Position numbers and translations under genes: made by a program
Shown here: positions 8,354-16,054 of the stretch, piece after piece
How the letters are laid out: each line of letters opens with the position of its first letter
Position numbering within the stretch: the stretch's first letter is position 1
Source: Rhodocyclales bacterium
GTDB taxonomy: Bacteria; Pseudomonadota; Gammaproteobacteria; Burkholderiales; Rhodocyclaceae
DNA: 64,000 nt
Direction: 5' to 3'
Assembly: GCA_016177805.1 (NCBI GenBank)
Contig: JACOUN010000054.1
Location: 21,613-85,612 of the forward strand
Notes under the pieces: model-generated
What the model saw: only the letters and a program-made list of their open reading frames with translations
Databases searched by the model: none
Told to the model about the DNA's origin: nothing

Positions 8354-9273
8354 CAATCGCGCTCCGGTTGCGATGTGGCCATCGCGGCCAATGCCGTCGC
8401 GGCGTGATCGGCAAAGGCCGTGATCAGGCGCGAGCGGAACCTGTCCTTGGGCAGGATGATTTCCAGCGGCGTGTAGACCTTGGGCTGCAGCGCAATCGCG
8501 ACCAGCCGCTGTTCGCGCAGATCGCGCTGTATCGCGGCCTTGGAGGCAATCGCGTAGCCCAGCCCCTGGGCCGCCAAGTGCTTGACGCTGGCAAGGCTGC
8601 CCAACTCGGCGCAGATCGTCACCTGGTCCATGCCGATGCCGGCCGCCTCGAAAAACTCCTCCGCCAGCACCCGCACCGCATTGCCGGGGTCGCGCGTGAT
8701 GAACGGGTGCGCGAGCAGATCCTCGGCCCCGAGCATGGGCAAGTGCGCCAGGGGGTGGCCGGGTTGGCAGATCACCAGCAGTTCGTCGTGGGCCAGCGTG
8801 CGTCGTTCCACCAACGGCTGGTCGGTGGCGATCTCGATCAGCCCCAGGTCGAGTTCGCGCGACGCTACCCGGTCCTCGGTCAGTTGCGAGTTCCCGACCA
8901 CCACGCGCGGGGTCACGCGCGGGTACTTGCGCTTGAACTGTTCGAGCAGGCACGGCAGCCAGTACGCGGCGATGGTGGTGCTGGTGCCTATGGTCAACGT
9001 GCCGGCGAGTTCGTCGGTCAGTTCACTGACACGCGACTCCAGCTCGGCATCGAGATCGAGAATGCGCTCGGCGTAGGCCAGCACCATCTCGCCGGCCGCC
9101 GTCAGCGATACCCGCCCGTGCCCGCGCTCGAACAAGCGCGTGTCGTAGTGCTCTTCCAGTTGCTTGATCTGGAAGGTCACCGCCGGCTGCGTCATGAACA
9201 GATGCTCGGCCGCCCGCGTGAACGACCCATGCTTGGCCACGGCATTGAATACCTGCAATCTGCGATCCGCCAC
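8353..9273 (-). CDS. LysR-family transcriptional regulator
   Basis: 306 residues from a GTG start that has GAGG six bases upstream; this start gives the standard LysR N-terminus ADRRLQVFNAVAKHGSF. The winged HTH contains AAEHLFMTQPAVTFQIKQLE, followed by the linker helix and a two-lobed effector domain. Overall similarity is to the CysB/CbbR branch, but the effector and target are not known. It is divergent from lplT, which could be a target, and coupled to radA downstream. Confidence 0.85.
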   Translation of the reverse strand: MADRRLQVFNAVAKHGSFTRAAEHLFMTQPAVTFQIKQLEEHYDTRLFERGHGRVSLTAAGEMVLAYAERILDLDAELESRVSELTDELAGTLTIGTSTTIAAYWLPCLLEQFKRKYPRVTPRVVVGNSQLTEDRVASRELDLGLIEIATDQPLVERRTLAHDELLVICQPGHPLAHLPMLGAEDLLAHPFITRDPGNAVRVLAEEFFEAAGIGMDQVTICAELGSLASVKHLAAQGLGYAIASKAAIQRDLREQRLVAIALQPKVYTPLEIILPKDRFRSRLITAFADHAATALAAMATSQPERD

Positions 9274-9461
9274 GCTTGCCTCATAAGTCCTGTTTATCGA
9301 CGCGATTAGAGCATGAATCGGGCGATCCGGGCCACGGCCCAGGCTCCCGATCGAACCCGCGCCCACATCCGGACACGGAACAATGCATGTGCGGAAACAA
9401 ATGTGCCGGGTTCGTGATATAACCCCCCGTTCCCTACACACTGTGGCGTTTCATCGAACCG

Positions 9462-10712
9462 ATGCCGGGCGGCTTCTACATCATCATGGCGGCGCAGTTC
9501 CTGTCCGCGCTCGCGGACAACGCACTGCTGATCATCGCCATCGCCTTGTTGCGCGACATGGCTGCTCCCGAACAGTACGAGCCGCTGCTCAAGCTGTTCT
9601 TCACGGTTTCTTACGTGGCCCTGGCAGCCTTCGTCGGCGCCTTCGCCGACTCGATGCCGAAATGGCGCGTCATGCTGATCAGCAACACGGTCAAGATCGG
9701 CGGCTGTCTGATGCTGCTGTTGGGCAGCCATCCGCTGTTTGGCTATGCCGTGATCGGGCTGGGGGCGGCGGCCTATTCCCCGGCCAAGTACGGCATCCTG
9801 ACCGAGTACCTGCCGGCACGCCAACTGGTGGTCGCCAACGGCTGGATCGAAGGCTTGACCGTGGGTGCGATCATCAGCGGCACCGTGCTGGGCGGCGCCC
9901 TCATCCATCCGGACGTGATCACGTGGCTGGCGGCGTGCGGCCTGCCGCTGGTGAGCAACGGCTTCGAAGGCGCTATCGCCCTGGTCGGCACCGTCTATAT
10001 CGCCGCCGCCGCGTTCAACGCCTACATCCCCGACACCGGCGTCGACCACAAGCCGCTCAAGAACAACCCGATCTACCTGTTCCACGACTTCAACCACTGT
10101 CTGAAGCTGCTGTGGCGCGACCGCCTCGGTCAGATCTCGCTCGCCGTGACCACCCTGTTCTGGGGCGCGGGCGCGACCTTGCAGTTCATCGTGATCAAGT
10201 GGGCAGAGCACAATCTGGGTTTCGGCCTGTCGCAGGCATCGATGCTGCAAGGGGTGGTCGCCATCGGAACGGCCCTCGGGGCGATCGCGGCAGCCAAGCT
10301 GGTGAGCCTGCGCCGCTCGGTCGATGTCATACCGATCGGCATCGCGATGGGGCTGGTGGTGATGATCATGGTGCTGGTGACCAACACCACGGTCGCGATG
10401 GTGCTGATGGTCATCATCGGCGCGCTCGCGGGCTTCTTCGTCGTACCGATGAACGCCCTGCTGCAGCATCGCGGCCACATCCTGATGGGCGCGGGCCACT
10501 CGATCGCGGTGCAGAACTTCAACGAAAACCTGTCCATCCTCGTCATGACCGGCACCTATGCGCTGCTGCTCATCGCGGGGCTGTCGATCAACGCGGTGAT
10601 CGTGTTGTTCGGCCTGTTCGTCGCGGCAACCATGCTGTTCATCAAGCGCTGCCACGAGTACAACCGCCGGGTGCACAACTCCATCGCCCTGCTGGAAGAA
10701 CACGCGGGCTAG
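9462..10712 (+). CDS. lplT: Lysophospholipid transporter LplT
   Basis: 416 residues, MFS fold with 12 hydrophobic segments. The stretch AAYSPAKYGILTEYLPARQLVVANGWIEG is highly typical of LplT, which flips lysophospholipids across the inner membrane for re-acylation. No acyltransferase/synthetase (Aas) partner is adjacent here. The gene is convergent with the first YeeE/YedE permease, with only 5 bases between stops. Confidence 0.88.
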   Translation: MPGGFYIIMAAQFLSALADNALLIIAIALLRDMAAPEQYEPLLKLFFTVSYVALAAFVGAFADSMPKWRVMLISNTVKIGGCLMLLLGSHPLFGYAVIGLGAAAYSPAKYGILTEYLPARQLVVANGWIEGLTVGAIISGTVLGGALIHPDVITWLAACGLPLVSNGFEGAIALVGTVYIAAAAFNAYIPDTGVDHKPLKNNPIYLFHDFNHCLKLLWRDRLGQISLAVTTLFWGAGATLQFIVIKWAEHNLGFGLSQASMLQGVVAIGTALGAIAAAKLVSLRRSVDVIPIGIAMGLVVMIMVLVTNTTVAMVLMVIIGALAGFFVVPMNALLQHRGHILMGAGHSIAVQNFNENLSILVMTGTYALLLIAGLSINAVIVLFGLFVAATMLFIKRCHEYNRRVHNSIALLEEHAG

Positions 10713-10717
10713 CGTGG

Positions 10718-11860
10718 TCAATTCACCAGGCCGAATCGCGGGCGCAGGCGTACTCCGATCCACGACCCCGCCATCGCGGCCACGATCCACAGCCAGCCGT
10801 GCAGGCTGGTCGACGCCACCCCGGAAAAGAACGCGCCGATGTTGCAACCGTACGACAGGCGCGCGCCATAGCCCATCGCCAGGCCGCCGAGTAGCGCGGC
10901 GCACAACGAGCGGGGCGGAATGCGCCAATCCGGGGAAAAGCGCCCCGCCAGCATGGCCGCCATCGCCGCGCCGAGCAGGATGCCGATATCCATGAGCGAA
11001 GTCACGTCGGCCAGTACCGCGCCGTCGAGCGCGCCGCGCTGGAACGGCTGGCTCCAGAAGGCGCTGGTGTCCGGATTCCAGCCCAACGCTTGCGACACCT
11101 TCGCGCCCCACAGGGTGAACCCCCAGGTGATGCTCCACGGATGGCCGGCCAGCATCAGCGTCGCCACGTTGCATGCCGCGAGCACCAAGGCCGCGAGCAG
11201 CAACGGCCAAGGCCCGCACCACACATTGAACCGCGCCGCCGAGGGCGGGTCGGCGCCGCGCCGCATCGCCCAGGCCACAGCCCCGAGCAGGGCCGCCTGC
11301 AGCGCCGCCGCCCAGCCCCAGCCATAGCGCTGACCAAGCACCACCGGCGCCCATTCGGGCAGGGATTGCCACGCGCTCAGGTGAAGGCTGGCCCAGAACC
11401 CGCCGCCACAGAATGCCGCCAGGACGAACAACATGCGCGGCGACCCGCCGCCCACCGTGTACAACGTGCCCGAGCCGCAGCCGCCGGCCAGTTGCATGCC
11501 GAGACCGAACAGCAAGGCGCCCAACACCATCGACACCCCGACCGGTGCAAACGCGCCGGTCAGCGCGCGCCCGCCGAATTCCCCGGCCGCCAGCAATGGG
11601 GCGAACGCCACGCTCGCCACCGCCAGCATGATCAACTGCGCGCGAATGGCGCGATATTCGCCATGCACGATCAGGCGTCGGCAGGCACCGGCGAAGCTGA
11701 AGCTGCCGTGGTAGAGCGTCACACCGAGCAACAGGCCAATCGCGAACAGCGCCGTCAGGCGCGCGCTGTCCAGCGCCAGCCTGACACCGATCGCGATCAC
11801 GGCAACGCCGACGGCGACCCCTGGCAACACCGCGCGGCAGCGCAACTCGCACATGTTCAT
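10718..11860 (-). CDS. YeeE/YedE (TsuA-type) sulfur-compound permease
   Basis: About 380 residues, multipass. The three cysteines characteristic of thiosulfate transporters of this family are all present: FAGACRR near residue 60, AGGCGSG near 130 and YGCNIGAF near 325. In TsuA such cysteines relay thiosulfate through the membrane. It is the last gene of a five-gene minus-strand operon with multiheme and NPCAAK-repeat proteins, 45 bases after the cupredoxin-like gene. ATG 11860 is chosen; ATG 11854 or an upstream TTG are possible. The exact substrate is inferred. Confidence 0.85.
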   Translation of the reverse strand: MNMCELRCRAVLPGVAVGVAVIAIGVRLALDSARLTALFAIGLLLGVTLYHGSFSFAGACRRLIVHGEYRAIRAQLIMLAVASVAFAPLLAAGEFGGRALTGAFAPVGVSMVLGALLFGLGMQLAGGCGSGTLYTVGGGSPRMLFVLAAFCGGGFWASLHLSAWQSLPEWAPVVLGQRYGWGWAAALQAALLGAVAWAMRRGADPPSAARFNVWCGPWPLLLAALVLAACNVATLMLAGHPWSITWGFTLWGAKVSQALGWNPDTSAFWSQPFQRGALDGAVLADVTSLMDIGILLGAAMAAMLAGRFSPDWRIPPRSLCAALLGGLAMGYGARLSYGCNIGAFFSGVASTSLHGWLWIVAAMAGSWIGVRLRPRFGLVN

Positions 11861-11905
11861 CGCATGACCACACAACGCACCATCAGGGATTGGCGGCGTG
11901 GCGGC

Positions 11906-12373
11906 TCACTTCACGACCAGCTTGTAGTCGGGGGTGGTGTTGAGCGGGCACGAGTACAGGTATTCGCCCTGCGTCAGTTCGATGGCGTAGTCCTGGGTTT
12001 TGCCCGTCAGCAATCCACCGCCCGAGACGCTGGGCAGCGTCACGCGCCCGGCGATGCCCGCACCCCGCAGCCAGAAACCCAGTTCGTAGGGAACGTTGCG
12101 ATTGGTGACGCGAAAGATGTACTTGCCGGGCTTGAGTTCCAGCGTTTTCGCCTTTTGCAGGCGCTCGGCGGCGGTCCGCGCATTGATAGCCTCGCAGTCC
12201 TTGATGTTGGTGCTGCGATAACCGTGGTCACGGTCGTATTCGCTTTCAAGGAACTGGCACGGCACCTGGGTCAGCTCCACGATCATCGGCGGTGCGGATT
12301 CGCTCGCCAGGGTGGTGGCTGGCAGCGGCAAGGCCGACAAGGCCACGGCGATCATTGGTAGCAGCTTGTTCAT
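11906..12373 (-). CDS. Secreted cupredoxin-like protein without evident copper ligands
   Basis: 155 residues with a Sec signal (MNKLLPMIAVALSALPLPATTLA). The mature part is beta-rich and ends in LTQGEYLYSCPLNTTPDYKLVV, which resembles the C-terminal loop of cupredoxins. The usual Cys-x-His-x-Met ligand set is not complete: the cysteine is kept but no histidine or methionine follows. Two further cysteines lie near residues 39 and 60. It sits 5 bases after the pentaheme lipoprotein gene, so co-translation is likely. Function unknown; a structural or partner-docking role is a guess. Confidence 0.6.
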   Translation of the reverse strand: MNKLLPMIAVALSALPLPATTLASESAPPMIVELTQVPCQFLESEYDRDHGYRSTNIKDCEAINARTAAERLQKAKTLELKPGKYIFRVTNRNVPYELGFWLRGAGIAGRVTLPSVSGGGLLTGKTQDYAIELTQGEYLYSCPLNTTPDYKLVVK

Positions 12374-12378
12374 GACGT

Positions 12379-13674
12379 TTACTCCTCGGGTAACGGATGC
12401 CGTTCTTCGAAGGCGACGAAAGCCGACGACTCGGCCTGCGCCAGCGCCTCCTGAATGAGCGTGGCGCCCTGCCCGGCTCCACCGTCGGTCAACAGCGAGC
12501 GATAGAACCTGGCGTAGAACTCGTCCGGCTCGACGCGCAGGCGATACACCAGTGCCACGGCGCCGGGGTGGCGCGGCCGCGCATAGATCAGGCGCACCTC
12601 GCTGTCGGGAGGCAGCCGCGTGTCGGCGATCTCGTGACCGAGATCGAGCGGCACCTGGCGCGCGATGACCCGTGTCTCCCGTGTTTGCGGCAGCGCCTGG
12701 CCATTGCCGCCGACCTGCTCGATCTCGGCGGTGACGCGCGGCGTGACGTAGGTGGGGAAGTAATGCCCGGTCGCGCTGTTGCGCACCGTGAGCGCCGCAT
12801 CCACGATGCCACCGGACAATCGCGCGCCTTCGGCGACGAAATCGACCCCGCCGCGCACCATCTCGGGGTCATGTATGCCTCGCCACATATGCCGGCGCCC
12901 AGGCATGTGGCAGGACTGGCAGGTTCGGCCCTCGCGCGCATGGCGTGAGTCCTTCCACTCTTCGTACGTGTTCTCGAGCAACTTGCCGTTCAGGGCATAT
13001 TGGTCGGGCTGGAACTGATGGCAGGCGGAGCAGAAGCGCGCATCCTCGAACGCCTTGTCCGCGGTAAAACCACCATGCGGCAGGGACACGTTGCTGGCCG
13101 CGTCGGGCACGCTCCCGTCCGGGCGCGGCGGCCCCAGGTGCTCGTGTGCCCGAACATGGCAGGCCGCACAAACCACGCCCTGGGTATGCAGCGGCGGGCT
13201 CGCGACCGGAGCGGGCGACACCGATGACGCCTGCCCAAGGGCACCCAGCGCTTCCACCAACCCGTCCGCCTGCTCGGCCAGTGGCGCATGACAGCGGATG
13301 CAATCCTGGTGCTCATCGCGCGCGTGCGGCGCCATGTTGACCAACTGCCCCATCAAGCCCGGCCCCATCGCGCGCGCGTGCAGCGCGCTGTGCCAATCCC
13401 GGTACTGCTCGGCATGGCAACTGCCACAATCGGCGGGGGCGAGCGAAGCTTCGAGGGGGCTGAATTTTTCCGGCGGCTGCCCCTGGGGGGCAAGCGGACG
13501 CGCCCAATGCCGCTCAAGAAACGCAGCGACCGCCGCATCCGGGGCCGTATCGGTAGCCGCATCCACCGCTGGCGGCTGCGTCACGCCCGATACGTCAGGT
13601 GCGGCGCGCTCGCCACAACCGGCCAGCGCGAGCAGGAACAAAGGGAGGGCCAGCAATGCCCTCCCCTTCGTCAC
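12379..13674 (-). CDS. Pentaheme c-type cytochrome lipoprotein
   Basis: 431 residues from a GTG start, chosen because it gives a perfect lipoprotein signal ending in LALAGC (Cys20). Five CxxCH heme sites are visible: CGSCH (83), CIRCH (125), CAACH (169), CSACH (215) and CQSCH (252). The C-terminal third lacks heme sites and contains NSATGHYFPTYVTPRV, typical of beta-sandwich domains attached to multiheme cytochromes of the c554 type. The protein should be membrane-anchored and periplasm-facing. The redox partner and substrate are unknown. It lies 16 bases after the NPCAAK protein gene and 5 before the cupredoxin-like gene. Confidence 0.85.
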   Translation of the reverse strand: MTKGRALLALPLFLLALAGCGERAAPDVSGVTQPPAVDAATDTAPDAAVAAFLERHWARPLAPQGQPPEKFSPLEASLAPADCGSCHAEQYRDWHSALHARAMGPGLMGQLVNMAPHARDEHQDCIRCHAPLAEQADGLVEALGALGQASSVSPAPVASPPLHTQGVVCAACHVRAHEHLGPPRPDGSVPDAASNVSLPHGGFTADKAFEDARFCSACHQFQPDQYALNGKLLENTYEEWKDSRHAREGRTCQSCHMPGRRHMWRGIHDPEMVRGGVDFVAEGARLSGGIVDAALTVRNSATGHYFPTYVTPRVTAEIEQVGGNGQALPQTRETRVIARQVPLDLGHEIADTRLPPDSEVRLIYARPRHPGAVALVYRLRVEPDEFYARFYRSLLTDGGAGQGATLIQEALAQAESSAFVAFEERHPLPEE

Positions 13675-13690
13675 TACGACGCGCGGCCGC

Positions 13691-13882
13691 TTACTTTTTG
13701 GCCGCACAAGGGTTCTGTGCCGCGCATGGGTTCTTGGCCGCGCATGGGTTCTTCGCTGCGCATGGGTTGGTTGCAACCGCTTTCGCCGCGCATGGGTTCT
13801 TGGCGGCGCACGGATTCTTCGCCGCGCACGGGTTGGTCTCAACCGCTTTCGCCGCGCACGGGTTCTTGGCCGCGCACGGGTT
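13691..13882 (-). repeat. 18-bp tandem coding repeats (NPCAAK units)
   Basis: Near-identical 18-base units of the form AACCCGTGCGCGGCGAAG encode the hexapeptide. Similar unit blocks occur at 14009-14101 and 14480-14581 in the neighbouring cytochrome gene. Such tandem DNA is prone to slippage and to recombination between the two genes, so unit number may vary between strains or be mis-assembled from short reads. Confidence 0.8.
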
Positions 13883-13954
13883 GGCGTGAGCAAACGGAAC
13901 GGCAAGCACCAACGCAGCGGCGCCCAGCGCGACCTTCAGGGATGTCATTTTCAT
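13691..13954 (-). CDS. Small exported NPCAAK-repeat protein
   Basis: 87 residues: a 24-residue signal peptide ending AHA, then a mature part made almost wholly of nine NPCAAK-type hexapeptides, broken twice by AVET or AVAT. Every unit has one cysteine, giving nine cysteines in about 62 residues, one lysine per unit and no aromatic residues. I do not recognise a described function. The same hexapeptide decorates both ends of the cytochrome encoded just upstream, so the two are evidently related in role. Cys-mediated metal binding, sulfur carriage or cross-linking are possible. The Met-Lys-Met start is preceded by GAAGGAGAAT, a strong ribosome site. Confidence 0.8.
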   Translation of the reverse strand: MKMTSLKVALGAAALVLAVPFAHANPCAAKNPCAAKAVETNPCAAKNPCAAKNPCAAKAVATNPCAAKNPCAAKNPCAAQNPCAAKK

Positions 13955-14005
13955 TGGATTCTCCTTCGGGATGAGGGTGATTACAAACTCATAGCGGAAC
14001 GTCCG

Positions 14006-14665
14006 CTATTTCTTGGGTGCACAGGGATTGCTCGCCGCGCACGGGTTCTTGGCCGCGCACGGGTTCTTCGCTGCACAAGGGTTCTTCGCCGCGCACGGGT
14101 TTGCGCCGGATGCGGCGCCCGGCTTGAACGTCTTCTGGACAGACGCGGAATAGGCGGTCAATGCCGCGAGCTGCCGCGAGGCCCATGCCAGCGGTTTGCC
14201 AGCCAGGGGCGCCACCACGCATATCTGGACCATTTCATCCAGATGTATGGTCTTCATGCCGGCACGATCGACCGCCATCTGTACCGGGTGAGGATAAGGC
14301 TGCGCGAAACTGTCGGAGAACGCTGCATTCCCCTGATGGCAGGAGCTGCACGACAGGCCATTGGTCGACAGGCTGGTGTCGCTCCACAGACGCTTCCCCT
14401 CCTGCTCCAACTCCGCGACGTTGCCGACATAGGGCTTGTAGTTCTGTGGCCGGGTCACGAGCTTCGGGTCAATCCGGTCACTGGCGGCGCACGGATTCTT
14501 CGCCGCGCACGGGTTCATGGCTTTTGCCGCACACGGGTTCTTCGCGGCACACGGGTTTGTGGCTTTGGGCGCGCACGGGTTCGCCGCCTGTGCGGCCGGC
14601 ATCGATACTGCAAGCACCCCCGCAAGGGCCAGGACACACGCCAGTGGTTTCGCATTCGGATTCAT
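14006..14665 (-). CDS. Monoheme cytochrome c with NPCAAK repeat arms at both ends
   Basis: 219 residues. A signal peptide ends near residue 27 (PAAQA). Residues 29-62 hold five NPCAxK/S units, then a single-heme cytochrome c domain with CSSCH at 106-110 and a later segment DEMVQICVVAPLAGKPLAWASRQLAALTAY, and residues 189-219 hold five more units. The heme domain resembles the small cytochromes related to thiosulfate dehydrogenase and SoxX-like proteins. The start ATG 14665 has AGGAG eight bases upstream, better than an upstream GTG. It is the first gene of the operon running to 10718. Confidence 0.82.
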   Translation of the reverse strand: MNPNAKPLACVLALAGVLAVSMPAAQAANPCAPKATNPCAAKNPCAAKAMNPCAAKNPCAASDRIDPKLVTRPQNYKPYVGNVAELEQEGKRLWSDTSLSTNGLSCSSCHQGNAAFSDSFAQPYPHPVQMAVDRAGMKTIHLDEMVQICVVAPLAGKPLAWASRQLAALTAYSASVQKTFKPGAASGANPCAAKNPCAAKNPCAAKNPCAASNPCAPKK

Positions 14666-15004
14666 CTGAGCACTCCTCACTTGTTGTTGGTCTTCATCGC
14701 GATAGTCAGACCCTCTCGACTACCCGCACACCATACTCCACTGCAGCTACGCCGATGCAACCATAGCCGGGTCAGGCAAGCGCGTTGTTCCGGCGCATGG
14801 CAAACATGGCCCACGTCCTTCAGTCGGGCGGGAAATGGTGTTCTTACACATTTCCGGAATTTTTTTCGCTGCCGCCGCCTGGTCGCGTTACGCCGGCCCC
14901 TGTCTCGCCGAATGGTGCTGTAATGACGATCATCGGCGGGCGACCAATCAACACAACAACGCTGCGCTCCTCGATGGAATCGGGACAGAACAGGGAGAAA
15001 GACG
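14666..15004. other. Divergent intergenic region, 339 bases
   Basis: This stretch separates the NPCAAK operon from the second YeeE/YedE gene and must carry promoters for both directions. I found no open frame with coding character, no FNR-type box and no clear -24/-12 element. An AT-richer patch lies at 14850-14872. Nothing else could be assigned. Confidence 0.5.
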
Positions 15005-16054
15005 ATGGGGCTGCCGACGGTCGAACTGAGCGCACTCGCAAGTGTGGTGCTGGTGGCCTGGGTCGGATTTGCCGCCCATCGGGCGAGCCTATGCACGGTC
15101 CGCGCGGTGGCCGAGATCCTGAGTTCCGGTACGGCCTGGATGCTGGCAAGCTTCGCCAAGGCGGCGCTGTGGACCCTCGCGGTATCCGGTCTGGTACTGC
15201 TGCTCAGCCCGCTATCCGGCGCACCCGTGCAGCAGACCCTGCCTCACGCCGTGGCGCTGGCCGGCGGGCTGGTGTTCGGCATCGGCGCGGCGCTCAATGG
15301 CGGTTGCTCGCTGTCCACGCTGCAGCGCCTGGCGGACGGCGACCTGAGCATGTTCGGAACACTGGCCGGTTTCGTGGCCGGTGTGTTTGCCTGGAGCATG
15401 CTCAACCATCCGTTGGAACTGACCACGCTGACGACGCAAGCAGTGTTGTGGGACAGGCAATCGATCTGGGCGGCACCAGTACTGATTCTGATCTGGCTGT
15501 GGGGCGTGCGCGAGATCATTCGACTCTGGCGACCGACCGCAGAACCCACTGCAGTCTCGGCGTTGGCCGCGCTGCGGCAGCGCCTGAGCGCGCCGGTCTA
15601 TCGCCTTTCTTCATCGGCCGCGATCCTGGGCGTGGCCGGTGGCGTGCTGTATACGGTGCAGGGGGCGTGGACTTATACCAATTTCCTGCGCGCCGAAGCC
15701 GTCTCATGGCAGGGCGCGGGGGTCGCCCCCTCGACCCTGCACGGCACCCTGCTCGTTGCCCTGCTGGCGGGCATGGTGCTCTCGTCACTGCAACGCCACT
15801 CGTTTGCGTTGCAGTTCGACTGGCGTGTCTGCGCCGGACGACGAGTCGCGGGAGGCTTGTTGATGGGCGTCGGCGGCGCCGTCATTCCCGGCGGCAACGA
15901 CACGCTGATCCTTGCCGCCATACCGACGCTTTCACCGTGGTCGCTCGCCACCTACATCGCGTTACTCACCGGAGTGGCGGCCGCGCTCCTGGCGATGCGC
16001 GCATTCACGGGCCTACAGCTCCGTGTCGACTGCACCGGCGACCGTTGTCACTAA
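15005..16054 (+). CDS. YeeE/YedE-family permease, variant lacking the third cysteine
   Basis: 349 residues, about 9-10 hydrophobic helices. Two of the family cysteine motifs are present, HRASLCTVRAV near residue 30 and NGGCSLSTLQRL near residue 101. The place of the third is taken by VIPGGNDTLIL near residue 298, with Asn-Asp instead of Cys. Two extra cysteines sit at the C-terminus (DCTGDRCH). It probably moves a small sulfur compound, but mechanism must differ from three-cysteine TsuA. The start is preceded by GGGAGAAAG. It is divergent from the NPCAAK operon and overlaps the udg gene tail to tail by four bases. Confidence 0.78.
   Translation: MGLPTVELSALASVVLVAWVGFAAHRASLCTVRAVAEILSSGTAWMLASFAKAALWTLAVSGLVLLLSPLSGAPVQQTLPHAVALAGGLVFGIGAALNGGCSLSTLQRLADGDLSMFGTLAGFVAGVFAWSMLNHPLELTTLTTQAVLWDRQSIWAAPVLILIWLWGVREIIRLWRPTAEPTAVSALAALRQRLSAPVYRLSSSAAILGVAGGVLYTVQGAWTYTNFLRAEAVSWQGAGVAPSTLHGTLLVALLAGMVLSSLQRHSFALQFDWRVCAGRRVAGGLLMGVGGAVIPGGNDTLILAAIPTLSPWSLATYIALLTGVAAALLAMRAFTGLQLRVDCTGDRCH

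Noticed and set aside
9306..11873. An 855-codon open frame on the minus strand spanning lplT and the YeeE/YedE gene
   Set aside because: It is antisense to lplT and frame-shifted to the permease; the protein is rich in His, Arg and Gln with no domain pattern, as expected of a shadow in GC-rich DNA.
13691..14581. Regularly spaced short repeats resembling a CRISPR array
   Set aside because: The units are 18-base coding repeats in frame within two signal-peptide proteins, without unique spacers.
13298..14923. A 541-codon plus-strand open frame across the NPCAAK genes, with RARVLGRARV-type repeats
   Set aside because: Its repeats are the reverse complement of the NPCAAK coding units; the minus-strand products have signal peptides and heme motifs, so this frame is a shadow.
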